Notes under the pieces: generated by a model
What the model saw: the letters and a program-made list of their open reading frames with translations, nothing else
Told to the model about the DNA's origin: nothing
The model's database searches: none
In this document: one piece after another, positions 10,611 through 20,391 of the stretch
How positions within the stretch are numbered: position 1 is the first letter of the stretch
Layout: each line of letters begins with the position of its first letter
Position numbers and translations under genes: made by a program
NCBI GenBank assembly: GCA_011032825.1
Contig: JAADJZ010000005.1
Location: forward strand, 315,001 to 379,000
Reading direction: 5' to 3'
Source of the DNA: Massariosphaeria phaeospora
Lineage: Eukaryota > Ascomycota > Dothideomycetes > Pleosporales
Length of the DNA stretch: 64,000 nt

Positions 10611-11281
10611 GGGGATGATATTGGAATAGGCGGTGTTGGTATGTGTAATGGAACTATAAAAGGTATAGTCAAGGGTAACTGCTGGTTATTAGTAGCAGTA
10701 CATATATGGTAGAAATCCAAGAAGTCTACTGTATGAATTTGCAGTAGCTGATTATAGTTGGATGGTTGGGATGGTAGGTGGAAGTAGGGCTACTTAGGAT
10801 TATAGCAGGTGTTTAAGTAGGGGTCTACATACAACCCCCTGCTCACGTTGGGTAAGTATTAGGAAACTATCATTGTGAATTTGTGTGGTAGTCGATTGGA
10901 AGATGTTGGTGATTGCTAGAGGTCGTGCTTACTAAGGCCCCACAACAGTAGTCGATCCTTCCTGCCTGGATCTCGACACCAACGACCTGACACCCTTTTC
11001 TTTATTGAAATTCGCACTCTGTCCCAGCTCATATTTGGAGATATACAAACCGATCTTGATGCATGGGCTCCATCACGATGGTGTCTTCTTGTCTTGCGAC
11101 GATGCTGCTGCGCCTTCGATACGAATTTGTGGCGCAAGCCACCCCATCGACAACGAGCATGATTTGATGCAGCAGGATGCTGTGTGACTGAGGCAGCACA
11201 GCACAGCCATGCGCCAAGCAGTCTTCAGTTCTCTCTTTTATGACGGATCCCCGCTGACAGCTTCAACACTATGCGCCTGCC
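10611..11281. other. Intergenic region
   Basis: About 670 bases. G/A-purine-rich, T-rich DNA after the LYS9 stop, then the presumed promoter of the 11282 gene. No gene or repeat is supported. Confidence 0.4.
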
Positions 11282-13071
11282 ATGGCTGTACCGTTCGGAT
11301 TTTCCTGCGGGGACGTCATCGCGGGCACGAACCTCCTAATCACATCCATCAACGCCATCAAGGACAGCACCGGCTCGTCGTCCGAGTATCGAGCTGTTGG
11401 CGCCACTCTTAGGCAGATCGAGGTCGCGCTTGAGGGCTTGAACGAGTTGGACATCGATAACGCGAGTCATCGGCGCGCTCTCGAGGTCTCCGCTAGCCAA
11501 TGCGGGGCTACGATATTCCAGTTTATCAGCAAGATCAGCAAATACAAAAGCAGCCTAGAGTCCCCTACGACTTTTAAAAACTGGAAATCCGTGATTCGGA
11601 AAGTCGAGTGGTCGCTGTACAGCAAAGACGATGTTCGCCGATTTCAGGCGCAGTTGCAAGGCGATTTGCTCGCTCTCCAGACTACGCTTCAGAGGATCCA
11701 CCTCGCCATCACCACAGCAAATGTAAAAGAGACTCGCGCCGCTCTAATTCGAGTGGAGACGAGGCTGGACCAGGGAAATGCAGCTCAATCCTTGGTTCTT
11801 CAGGCTCTATCGCGGTGTTTTAAAGAATTCCGAGGTCTGCTTATCGGGGTCTACTTCACCAACATGCGCATCATCAACTTTTTGCTTTCAGGCCCGCAGA
11901 TATCTACTCAAGTCCAAGATGAGCGACCTGTCTACTTGGACGACCCGCATGGCCGCGTTATCCCATTTCTACGTTGTTGGATCACGGATTGGGATGACTT
12001 CGACACTATTCTCAAAGTGCAGTTTAAGCGGGTGCCTGGCTTGAAGAAGATCTCAGCTCGCGAATACATGCTCCGGGACGGCTCTAGGACTGATGAGATT
12101 ACCAGATCTACGCCAGTTGATTCGGTCTTTCTTCCTGGCCGCAGGATTGTCATGAGCATGGTGTTCGCTACAACCACCACATCCACGTCATGTCCGAAAT
12201 GCTTCAGTCCCGTTCCTAATTGCGATACTGAGGTCAAGTGTCCGACTTGCGGGGTTTTCTTTAGTAGGCTCCGGACAACAGCGACGGTCAGCGAAGAGAA
12301 TACAGCTGTCAGTGAGCCCTTGCCTCCTGCTTGGCGTTACCAAGCATGGACGAGTCTGGCGAAAGGCTCAGCGTTGCGCAGCGTGGATGGGTCAAGCACA
12401 CGAACACTAGTAGCAGGAATGGGAGGACCGAGGTTTACCATCCCCTTTGATTGTGTAGAAGATTTCTCTCGGGTCCGGATTGTGGAGGTGGCTCGAAAGC
12501 GAATCCCAACATCGACCAATCGCAGTGGAGAAGACGTTAAACATACCAGCCAAGGAGATTCCACACCCGAGGATCCGCCCATACTCGAGGATTCTGTTAT
12601 GCAGCGACTCCAGCAGCACGCAAACAACGAGCACATCGATGCAGAATGCGTGATGAATATAATCGAAATGGATGACGATCACGGCTGCATCGACGCAGTG
12701 CGAGACTTTAGCCGATCCATGTACAAAGAACTATTCGACCTGTATCGGGGTAACTTGCCCTTGATGGAAGAGCGCTGGTAAGTACCCCACCCAAGGAGCA
12801 ACGAAGCAAGCTAACAGGACTTCTCGACAGGGACATCAAAGACTTCCTTCAAGTCTGCCTACTAGCGGAGCGTGTGGGCGAAAACGCAATGACGCTGGGC
12901 CTTGTTAAAGTCGGAGAGACATATATGGGTTTGTATAGGTTTCGAGACTTTCTGTACGACGAAGAGACGTTGAAGACGATGCGCGGTTTGTTAGATAAGG
13001 GGAAAGGAGAGGTTGACTCCGCGATCGAAGTGATATCTATGATCTTCAATCTGTATCGGACCAGCGACTAA
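11282..13071 (+). CDS. Fungal ubiquitin-like-domain protein with zinc-ribbon-like motif
   Basis: Exons 11282-12777 and 12831-13071 predict 578 aa; the 53-nt intron falls inside a Trp codon. The N-terminal ~150 residues match the fungal N-terminal domain common in NLR-like and signalling proteins (GFSCGDVIAGTNLL start, helical). A ubiquitin-like fold of the fungal ULD type follows at about 215-300 (PVYLDDPHGRVIPF, then a hydrophobic VFLPGRRIVMSMVF strand). Next are two CxxC pairs, C304/C307 and C320/C323, which could bind zinc. The C-terminal third has no recognised domain. Such proteins are numerous and variable in Pezizomycotina and of unknown function; a role in non-self recognition or signalling is only inferred. 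Confidence 0.7.
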
Positions 13072-13416
13072 CGAATATCAACGCAGGTTATCTAATCACA
13101 TTTATTGGTTCTGGTTGTCCAGACTGCTTCATACTTATCTCCCAAATCACACGCTCTATGTGAGTAACCTATTTCCAGTCAATTACGTAGCGGAATAAGA
13201 ATTAGTCTCTAGAAACTTTTTGATGCTGCGTGCTTTGCTAAAAGAGTTCTAGACCCCAATTAGTTTTCTTTCCAACTAAAGCTTAACTAAAACAGATTTA
13301 GCGCCTACAAAATGAGATGCACTAGCGCGGCCCCGCGGTCGTACTTCCTACCTCCTCACTCCTTCACCCTCCTCTGCAACCACCAACCACCAACCTCAAG
13401 TTGCCATAACTACGGT

Positions 13417-14799
13417 ATGGCATCTGTGGAACTCTCCGCGTTACCTAACGACATCATTATCGCGATTGCGACGCAATTGAGACGCCAGCATAGCAGCAAT
13501 GTCGACTTCCTCGCGTTCATCCTCGTGAACAAGCAATGGCATCAGCTTGGACTCCGCGTATTCTATGGGAACATCGCTCTCACGGACAGCACTCTGGCGC
13601 CGTTCACCGAATCCTTCAACGTCCTGGCATACGGCAAATGTGTTCGCTCATTGACGCTGAAGATCGAAGCTACTGATGATGAGACGCCTCGTCAATGCGC
13701 TGCGAAGGCCGAACCAACTTTGCTTTCCAAGGGACTCACACAGCTCACGCCATTGATCTCGAATTTCAAGAATCTAGCCTCCTTTAGTCTGTGTGCACAA
13801 GGACTATCACGGAATCCCGTATTGGCCGATAGGCAGCCGGAGTCAGTACCTCGAAAAAACATTGTTGCGCTACTGAAAGCGCTACCTGAAACCTGCACGA
13901 ATCTGGAACTAGATACACGCGGTTATGATCACCGTGAAGAATATGAGCAAGTCCACATGTGCGACGCCGTTCGTGCAATTCTCCCTCGGATGCATAATGT
14001 ACGCATTCGAGTCGGTGCGATGTGTCACGAAATGTTTGGCACTGGCGAGTTCACGCCTACCCACCTACCGAATCTCAAATCGCTGATTGTAAACTACGGC
14101 GCGTAGGATGATTTGCAGGTACAACGGTGTGGAGCTTTGGACTACCAGAGCTTCCCAGTGCGTTCGCCTAGATGGCCGAATTTATCGAGGGCAGGCGACG
14201 CATGGCTGTCCATCACCACCATTCTGGCCAAGCTTGGAGAGCAACTTTCCAAAACTCTCTAGGGACCTAGGGTCTACGCGATGGTGGGAATCTATACCGA
14301 TGTCGGCATGGAATTCGATGCCGGCATGACTGAGATCCGAATTGATATGGTGGCCAAAGAGGCTTGGGCTTTCCCCTGCATGTACTTGACCTCCGGGATT
14401 CTTGAGGTGGGGGCCAACCTTCTACGACTTGATGATGGCTCAGAACTGGTACTGAGCGAAGAGACACACATCGAGACTATGGCAGAAGGTCAGTTGTGGA
14501 AAGACGTTGTCGGGGGTCCTAGACTACCCGCAAGTGTCCTCGACGCGGAGAAAAATGGGCAACCATCTTTTGCAACAGGATGTATTGAGTCACACCTGCC
14601 TACAGGGACCGTTGCGGAAGTGTTCATCAGTAACGAGGAATCTTATATGGCGAAATTTTGGCGCGACGAAAAGATGATGGACACCAAGTTGATGCTCCCA
14701 GAAAAGAGGACCGGTGATGACTACCTTTCATTACGGCCGGTCGAGTGGTATACGCCAGAGGGATGGGATCGCGAAGATGGTGAACTCGTCCGCATCTAA
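13417..14799 (+). pseudogene. F-box-type protein gene with two in-frame stops
   Basis: One frame stays open from ATG 13417 to 14799 (461 codons) except for TAG at 14104-14106 and TAG at 14260-14262. The N terminus (LPNDIIIAIATQL..FLAFILVNKQW) is an F-box-like helix set, followed by leucine-rich stretches. The segment between the stops (DAWLSITTILAKLGEQL) and the part after (VYAMVGIYTDVGM..IRIDMVAKEAWAFP) read as continuous coding sequence of the same protein. One in-frame 174-nt GT..AG excision (14089-14262) could remove both stops, but it would also remove the coding-like middle. I therefore favour a decayed gene. The 3' part might still be expressed separately from ATG 14281. Confidence 0.6.
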
Positions 14800-15547
14800 A
14801 TTGAAGAAGGTGTTCGTCTTACGGCTGTCAAGAGCTCCTGCTGAATATCGAGATGTGTATCAGTCGTTGTCTACTCCAACAAATCAGAGTTTGGAATTCC
14901 GTTCCCACAACCTGAAACCACCGGGGTTCGACTACTTTCGCCTCTATCTACGAACTTTACTTAAGTCCTCCAGTGTAATTTCGGATCTGACGAGCTGGGA
15001 TGCATAATCGAGGAGAATATAATAGGTCGCTAAATAGAGCTGCTGTTCTATTTGGGGCCAAGAGCCAGTGTGCGGTCACGTGTCATCTGTCTCTTGCGGC
15101 CTTACCGCTCACTAACAGCCACCAAACACTATTGTAGGTACTAAAAATACTCTGTATTAGGTCTAATCCTCCAGGTAGACCATTATGACGAGTGGGGCCA
15201 TTGTAGGGAACAGTACGTACTGGAGAGAAAGCTTGGAAGACTAGCTTCTGTCTTTGAGCGTTTCTGAAGGTAGGTTGCCTACTAAATAAATAGGCCGAAG
15301 ATCTTAAGAAGAGGAGCTTGTTGGTTGTTAACAGAGGTCTAAAACTGATCGGAACAGATTGGTAAGTTACCCCGCGCGGCCCCACCCCCACATCTTCATC
15401 TATGCGGTGTGTCTTTGAACCCGCCCCATCACGTCTCCTCTCTCAAGTTCTCGAAGCTCCGTCAAGTCTGATTGGCCATTTGCTTTCAATCAATTTTGCC
15501 TCTCTCTTTCCTTGCTCTCATAGACATATATCGTTCTCCAGTCCTTC
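14800..15547. other. Intergenic region
   Basis: About 750 bases between the broken F-box gene and the esterase gene. A CT-rich tract at about 15430-15530 (CCTCTCTCAAG, CCTCTCTCTTTCC) probably belongs to the esterase promoter/5' UTR. Nothing else recognised. Confidence 0.4.
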
Positions 15548-17265
15548 ATGTCGGCTTCCGAGCATCTGAAGCACCCAACGCTGGAATGTCTTCTTAGCGG
15601 TAAACCATCAGCTTCAACTATTCAATACCGCGGTTTGAAATATGCTTCTATCCCGAGACGATGGGCTGAATCGACGTCGAACGATGCACTACAGATTGAT
15701 TCTAATAGGGTTTTCGATGCTACCCGCTTCGGGCCATCATGTCCACAGAAGCGCGGAGGCCAGGCATGGGATGTGTCATTAGTCGGGGATACGACTTTAG
15801 CGAAGGAATTCGGTCAGGGTGATGATGCGAAGATGGATGAATTCGAATGCCTTCATCTGAATATCACAGTTCCGAAAACCGCCCTGGCAGCAAAGAACAC
15901 AGACGGAGTGGGTCTCCCAGTATTCGTGTGGGTTCATGGAGGAGGGTTGAGTTTGGGCAGCAATTCCTGGCCGCAATACGATTTGACCAAGTTCGTTGAA
16001 CGCAGCGTGCGGATAGGCAAGCCGGTCATTGGCGTTGCCATCAACTACCGTGTCAATATCTTTGGGTTTTTGGCTAGCGAAGAGTTGGGGATAGGAGGCA
16101 ATCTCGGGTACAAGGACCAAGCTGTCGCATTCCGGTGGATCAAGAAACACATTGCCGGCTTTGGAGGCGACCCCACGAACATCACAGCAGCCGGCGAATC
16201 AGCAGGTGGAATCTCGCTCTCAACTTTACTATGCGCAAATATTGGGAACGAAGGGCTGTTTGAAAGAGTAGTGATTATGAGCGGGGAAACCACATTGAGA
16301 AAACCGAGGAATAAGAAATGGCAGGAAGCCATGTACCAAGATCAGTTGAAGTATCTGGGAGCTAGCAAGCTAGATGTTGCAGATAGAAGGCGCTTGTTCA
16401 ACGAGACGGATGCGGAAGAGTTGGTCCAGAGATTGCCGCTCGCGCAGCACTTCTGCGGCTTCATTGATGGGAAGTGGTTGAAGGAAGACCCGACGTTGAT
16501 GTCGCTTGCGAACCCGCGGTCCAAGCTACACAAGCCAGATTGGTGTAAAGAGTTCGTTATCGGCGATACTGCACACGATGTAAGAACGACCTCTGAGACC
16601 TCTCCATGCCCACTCAACACGTTGTACTGACTCCGTCACAGGGCACAATACTAAAAGCAAGAATCCTCGACGCGCCCAACACATTCGACCACCTCCAAGA
16701 CCTCTGCAGTCGACACCTCACGCCCTCCCAAACCCACGCACTCCTATCCGCATACCAGCTCCATCCTCCACCGCCCCCAGCGCAGCTGCCCCAGCATCTC
16801 CTGCACCTCGCCTCAGAACTGCGCTTCTACCTCCCCGTGCTCTCCGCCCACCGCGGCTGGACGACGTCCTCTCCACCTCTCCGCGCCCACCGCTACCACT
16901 TCCACATCGCGAACCCCGTTCCCGGACCCTACAAAGGCCTCTCCTCGCACGAACTCGACGTCGCCTGTCTGCTGCTGAACTTCGAGCACGCGTTCGATGC
17001 GCAGAGTTATGCTGCGGCGCTGCAGATGGCGGATCGGTTTGTTCGGTTTGTGAATGGCGAGGGGTGGGCGGAAGAGGGGTGTGTGGTGGTGTTTGAGGGG
17101 AGGGGGGCGCAGGAGGTGGAGGTGGGGGCGTATGATAAGAGGTTTAGGGGGGGGAGGGGGAAGGTGCTGGAGGGGATTGGGGAGGAGAGGGTGTGGGGGT
17201 TAGCGGAGGCGTGGCAGGGGGTGAGGGGAGAGGAGGGGGTAGAGGGGAGGGGTGCGAGACTGTGA
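15548..17265 (+). CDS. Type-B carboxylesterase (alpha/beta hydrolase)
   Basis: Exons 15548-16579 and 16642-17265 predict 551 aa. Carboxylesterase-family marks: oxyanion-hole HGGGL at 130-134, nucleophile elbow GESAG with S218, and a candidate catalytic His at about 447 in SSHELDVACL. The acidic member probably lies in the GDTAHDGTI turn spanning the splice junction. There is no signal peptide, so an intracellular esterase is likely. The C-terminal region clearly resembles the partial esterase at 63011-64000 (shared [SL]ELRFY/SEISFYAP and FVRFVNG/FIEFVNG blocks), so the two are paralogues. Substrate unknown. A copy of a short dispersed element begins five bases after the stop codon. Confidence 0.85.
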
Positions 17266-17269
17266 GGAA

Positions 17270-17309
17270 GGATAAAAATTTGCGCGAATGCTCAAGGGGA
17301 GCCTTATTT
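17270..17309 (+). repeat. Short dispersed element, copy 1
   Basis: Forty bases matching 56315-56354 at 38 of 40 positions (core TTTGCGCGAATGCTCAAGG). Both copies start five bases after the stop codon of a plus-strand gene. No flanking direct repeat is visible at this copy. Confidence 0.7.
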
Positions 17310-17687
17310 AAAAGCTGAATAGGTAGCTATCTTGTGGAGCTTCTTAGAACTATGGTTCGGCAGATAAAGTCTTCTTCTCGCTTCTCGGCTGTAAGGAAGT
17401 CACGAGGTGTTTTGGTTCTTTTGGAAGGAGGGTCCACCGCACCGCGCCGATCAACCATGATACACCGATATTCATTGCGAAACCTTTGATATGAAATGGT
17501 CGTAATGGTTTGCCTCTTGCGGAGGTTGCCTGGTGAACCGCATTGTTGCCTGTCGCTAGTCGCGTTGCAGCGTTAGCCTGAGTCCTGTCACTCTTGGCTC
17601 TTCGCCCCGTTGTTGTCACCCAGATACATATAATGCCACGAGTTGGGGACACATCAATCACGAACCAATCCTCTGCTCCAGTACATC
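17310..17687. other. Intergenic region
   Basis: 378 bases between the esterase and the F-box gene; no gene seen. Presumed promoter of the 17688 gene. Confidence 0.4.
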
Positions 17688-19064
17688 ATGTCGCCTTTCA
17701 CTTCAATGCCCGTTGAGCTCCAATGCCAATGCATCCAGTCCTTGGATGTGCCGTCGCTTAAAGCCTTCCGTCTCGTTAGCCGGTCTTCTGCCCGTATCGG
17801 CTTCGACGAATTGTTTCGCACGGTAGTACTCGGTTTCAGCGACGAGAGTGTGGCGAGATTCGCCCAAGTTTTAGGCGATGAAAGGACCAAACCGCTTGTC
17901 AAAAACATCGTTGTGGAAATTGGGGCAGCGGAGCAAGAGATGAATGAAGATTACGAGATAAATGAAGATTGGGAGATAAGGGAAACGACTTGGGCTCTGG
18001 CAATCCCGACTATCGCCGAGTTTCCGTCCGTGAGACACGTGGACCTTGTCTTCGACGATCAAGTGGAGTTTGAGGACGGTGAATTTAACGATTGGTACGA
18101 AGACGAAGCGGTTTTGCAGCCGACTGAATACCGTGAGCATTACATGAAGCTGATGTATTGGGCCCTAGAAAAAGCAGGGTGTGTGGACAGTTTGGCGATC
18201 AAGTGCTTGCAGGATGAGCTTTGCGAGTGCAAAAACGACAGTGCAGACAACGGCCAGGCCACCAGCGTCTGTAAAATGGACTGTTGGTGTTTAAATGCGA
18301 GCTTTCTAGCTGCTCGCAGCCCACTCAAAAGATTAGCATTACATGTCGCAACGGGGCATCATGAGCATCTACCTCAGAACGATATCAAATGCCCGGCCCT
18401 TCACGCCTGTTTCAACTCAGGGCTTTTGAACTTATGGCTCAAGCCACTCCAGCCTCAGCTCATACACCTCACGCTATATGCCGACGCCTATTGGGGCGTG
18501 TGGCCATACATCGAGCTTCGCGGCATCTATTTCCCCAATCTGAAGTCCCTGGCCCTCGGCAACTTCACCATCGCGCACGACTGGCAGATCGACTGGCTCG
18601 CATCGCACGGAGCGACACTCGAAGAGCTAATCCTCGACAATTGCCCCATTGCGCGCGAGCTATATCTGTACCAGGACTCGGCCGCCGCAAACTGGCCGGA
18701 CCTGCAGCCTACAGAGGACGACCGCTACGAGAAAATGTACGAAACCCGCTGGCATCACGTGTTCCCGCTGTTTCAGGAAAAGCTCAGGAAGCTTCGGCAC
18801 TTCGGGATAGGCAGTGGGAGTTGGCCTGACCACATGTTTGATCGGCGATACGAACTGCCAGCGAAGATTGCGCATAACAGGTATGCTTCGTTCAACCAGG
18901 GCTATCAACGTCGCAGTCCTTGGAGTGATGATGAGGATGGGCGGGAACTTGTGGCGGAAGATAAGGCGGCTCTTGAGGCGTTGCTTCTGGCGATTGGGTA
19001 CACTAAGAAGCGGATCGAGTGGATGGCAGACGCTGAGTGGGATGCCGAAGAAGGGTGGATTTGA
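17688..19064 (+). CDS. F-box-like protein
   Basis: Single exon, 458 aa, starting at ATG 17688, where the F-box begins almost at once (MPVELQCQCIQSLDVPSLKAFRLVSRSS). An F-box of about 40 residues recruits substrates to SCF ubiquitin ligases through Skp1. The remainder holds acidic stretches (about 95-140), a Cys-rich patch near 185-205 and leucine-rich repeats without clear periodicity (LKSLALGNF, LEELILDNC), as in many fungal F-box/LRR proteins. The upstream ATG at 17643 would add 15 residues without family support. Substrate unknown. It is a neighbour of the broken F-box gene at 13417 but not an obvious recent duplicate. Confidence 0.75.
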   Translation: MSPFTSMPVELQCQCIQSLDVPSLKAFRLVSRSSARIGFDELFRTVVLGFSDESVARFAQVLGDERTKPLVKNIVVEIGAAEQEMNEDYEINEDWEIRETTWALAIPTIAEFPSVRHVDLVFDDQVEFEDGEFNDWYEDEAVLQPTEYREHYMKLMYWALEKAGCVDSLAIKCLQDELCECKNDSADNGQATSVCKMDCWCLNASFLAARSPLKRLALHVATGHHEHLPQNDIKCPALHACFNSGLLNLWLKPLQPQLIHLTLYADAYWGVWPYIELRGIYFPNLKSLALGNFTIAHDWQIDWLASHGATLEELILDNCPIARELYLYQDSAAANWPDLQPTEDDRYEKMYETRWHHVFPLFQEKLRKLRHFGIGSGSWPDHMFDRRYELPAKIAHNRYASFNQGYQRRSPWSDDEDGRELVAEDKAALEALLLAIGYTKKRIEWMADAEWDAEEGWI

Positions 19065-19975
19065 AAGTGAGCAGGAGTGTCTGCTGAGCGCGATACACAA
19101 TGGATATAGCTGGTGGGTATTCATAAGAGGCTCGTCGGGTTGCTACGTAAAATACTTACGCATCTACTCACTACTGGAGGGCGGTCGTCTTGTTGAGATC
19201 TGTGAATAATTGCATGTTTTTGACAAGACCGTAACCTGGTAACGTAACAACTCACAATGTGTCTGGTCCCGGATTCGGCTTTTCGGTTGTCCTCGTACGG
19301 TCGGCCAAAGCGGAAGTCTAGAATAGTAGCAACGTAGTGCTGAAGCACATCGTGATTAGTGCAAAGAGAAGTGCATTGGTGATGTCTCGGCTCGATGAGC
19401 TGCATGATGACGAAAGATACACCGTAGTGACGCGTCCAGAGTCGGTTGGAGGCGGCGGATGCCTGCGTCAAAGCTAAGGAACAAAAGGCCTTCCCATCGA
19501 GCTCCATTTGTTTTCGATGTGCGTTGAGTGGTCCGTTCCATGGTTCGTTTTGTGGAGCGCGTTGTCAGGACCGCCGGCTTTTATGGGCCTTTCCTGACTT
19601 CCGCGCTCCAACTTCATGGTACAGTCAGCAAAGCGATTGTCATCACGTTGAGAAGACGGTAGTTAGGTGGTATTGAGTAAGGTAAGGTTTATTTTGGCAG
19701 CAAACGACTTCAAATTAAGAGCGTGCGTCACGCCGCAACACTGTGCCGCATATCCGGACGAGCAGTTTATGACGGAGGGGGACATGAAGGTCAAAGTCTG
19801 TGAAGAAGTAATTTATGTACGGTAATAGCGCGGCTAACGAATGTCCCTTCCAGCACCGCCACCATTCGCTCGTGCATAACGCTTTCTACCACCCCAAGAA
19901 TGCCCCGTTACCCGTCCCCAGCAACCACGACCAACTCTCAACCCAATTGAAGCTGGCTTCGCATCCACTGCATAC
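19065..19975. other. Intergenic region
   Basis: About 0.9 kb between two converging genes (F-box on plus, hydrophobin on minus). Short frames only; nothing recognisable. Confidence 0.4.
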
Positions 19976-20391
19976 CTAAGACGAGGGGCTGACGTTCTGG
20001 CACAAGAGATCCTGGCCGGCAACAGGAACAACACAGCACTTGGCTTGCTGACCGACAACCGCGCAGTTCTTGATGAACTCATCGACGTCAGTCTGGGTGG
20101 TGGACGCTAGAGCTTTTCGTTAGCGAAGCTGCTGGCATGGTGGAACTGCTGTGTAGACTTACGAACGGCGCAGTTGAGACCGACGGCACCGAGAACATCG
20201 GTCGCGCAGCACTGGGGGTTGCTGTATAGGCCGGTGGGGCAAACAGTGCCGGTGGAAGGAGGCGTGCCAGTGGAAGGAGGCGTGGATGGACCACCGGGGG
20301 CGGGGCCAGGGCAATCGTAGGTAGGAGGAGTGCCAGTGGGAGAAGCCACAGCGGCGGCGGCGAAGGCGAGGATGGCGGTGATGTAAAGCAT
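19976..20391 (-). CDS. Class II hydrophobin
   Basis: Two exons on the minus strand, 20391-20163 and 20106-19976, with a 56-nt intron (GTAAGT..CTAG), encode 119 aa. Residues 1-17 are a clear signal peptide ([17 protein letters not shown]). A Pro/Gly/Ser/Thr-rich linker with a repeated PPSTGT follows. The hydrophobin domain has the eight-cysteine C..CC..C..C..CC..C order with class II spacing ([26 protein letters not shown]). A ninth cysteine lies in the linker (YDCPG). Class II hydrophobins are secreted amphipathic proteins that coat aerial structures and lower surface tension. ATG 20391 was chosen because it starts the signal peptide; an upstream in-frame ATG adds 11 polar residues. Confidence 0.92.

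Noticed and set aside
9559..14262. Reassigned TAG codon as explanation for in-frame TAGs in LYS9 and F-box genes
   Set aside because: Intact neighbours, including the dioxygenase at 1289, the TPA1 gene, the hydrophobin and the GH3 gene, end with TAG at the expected length, so TAG is a normal stop.
14089..14262. 174-nt in-frame intron removing both TAGs of the F-box gene
   Set aside because: Possible but less likely: it would delete a coding-like helix segment and the donor lacks strong consensus; left as the stated alternative.
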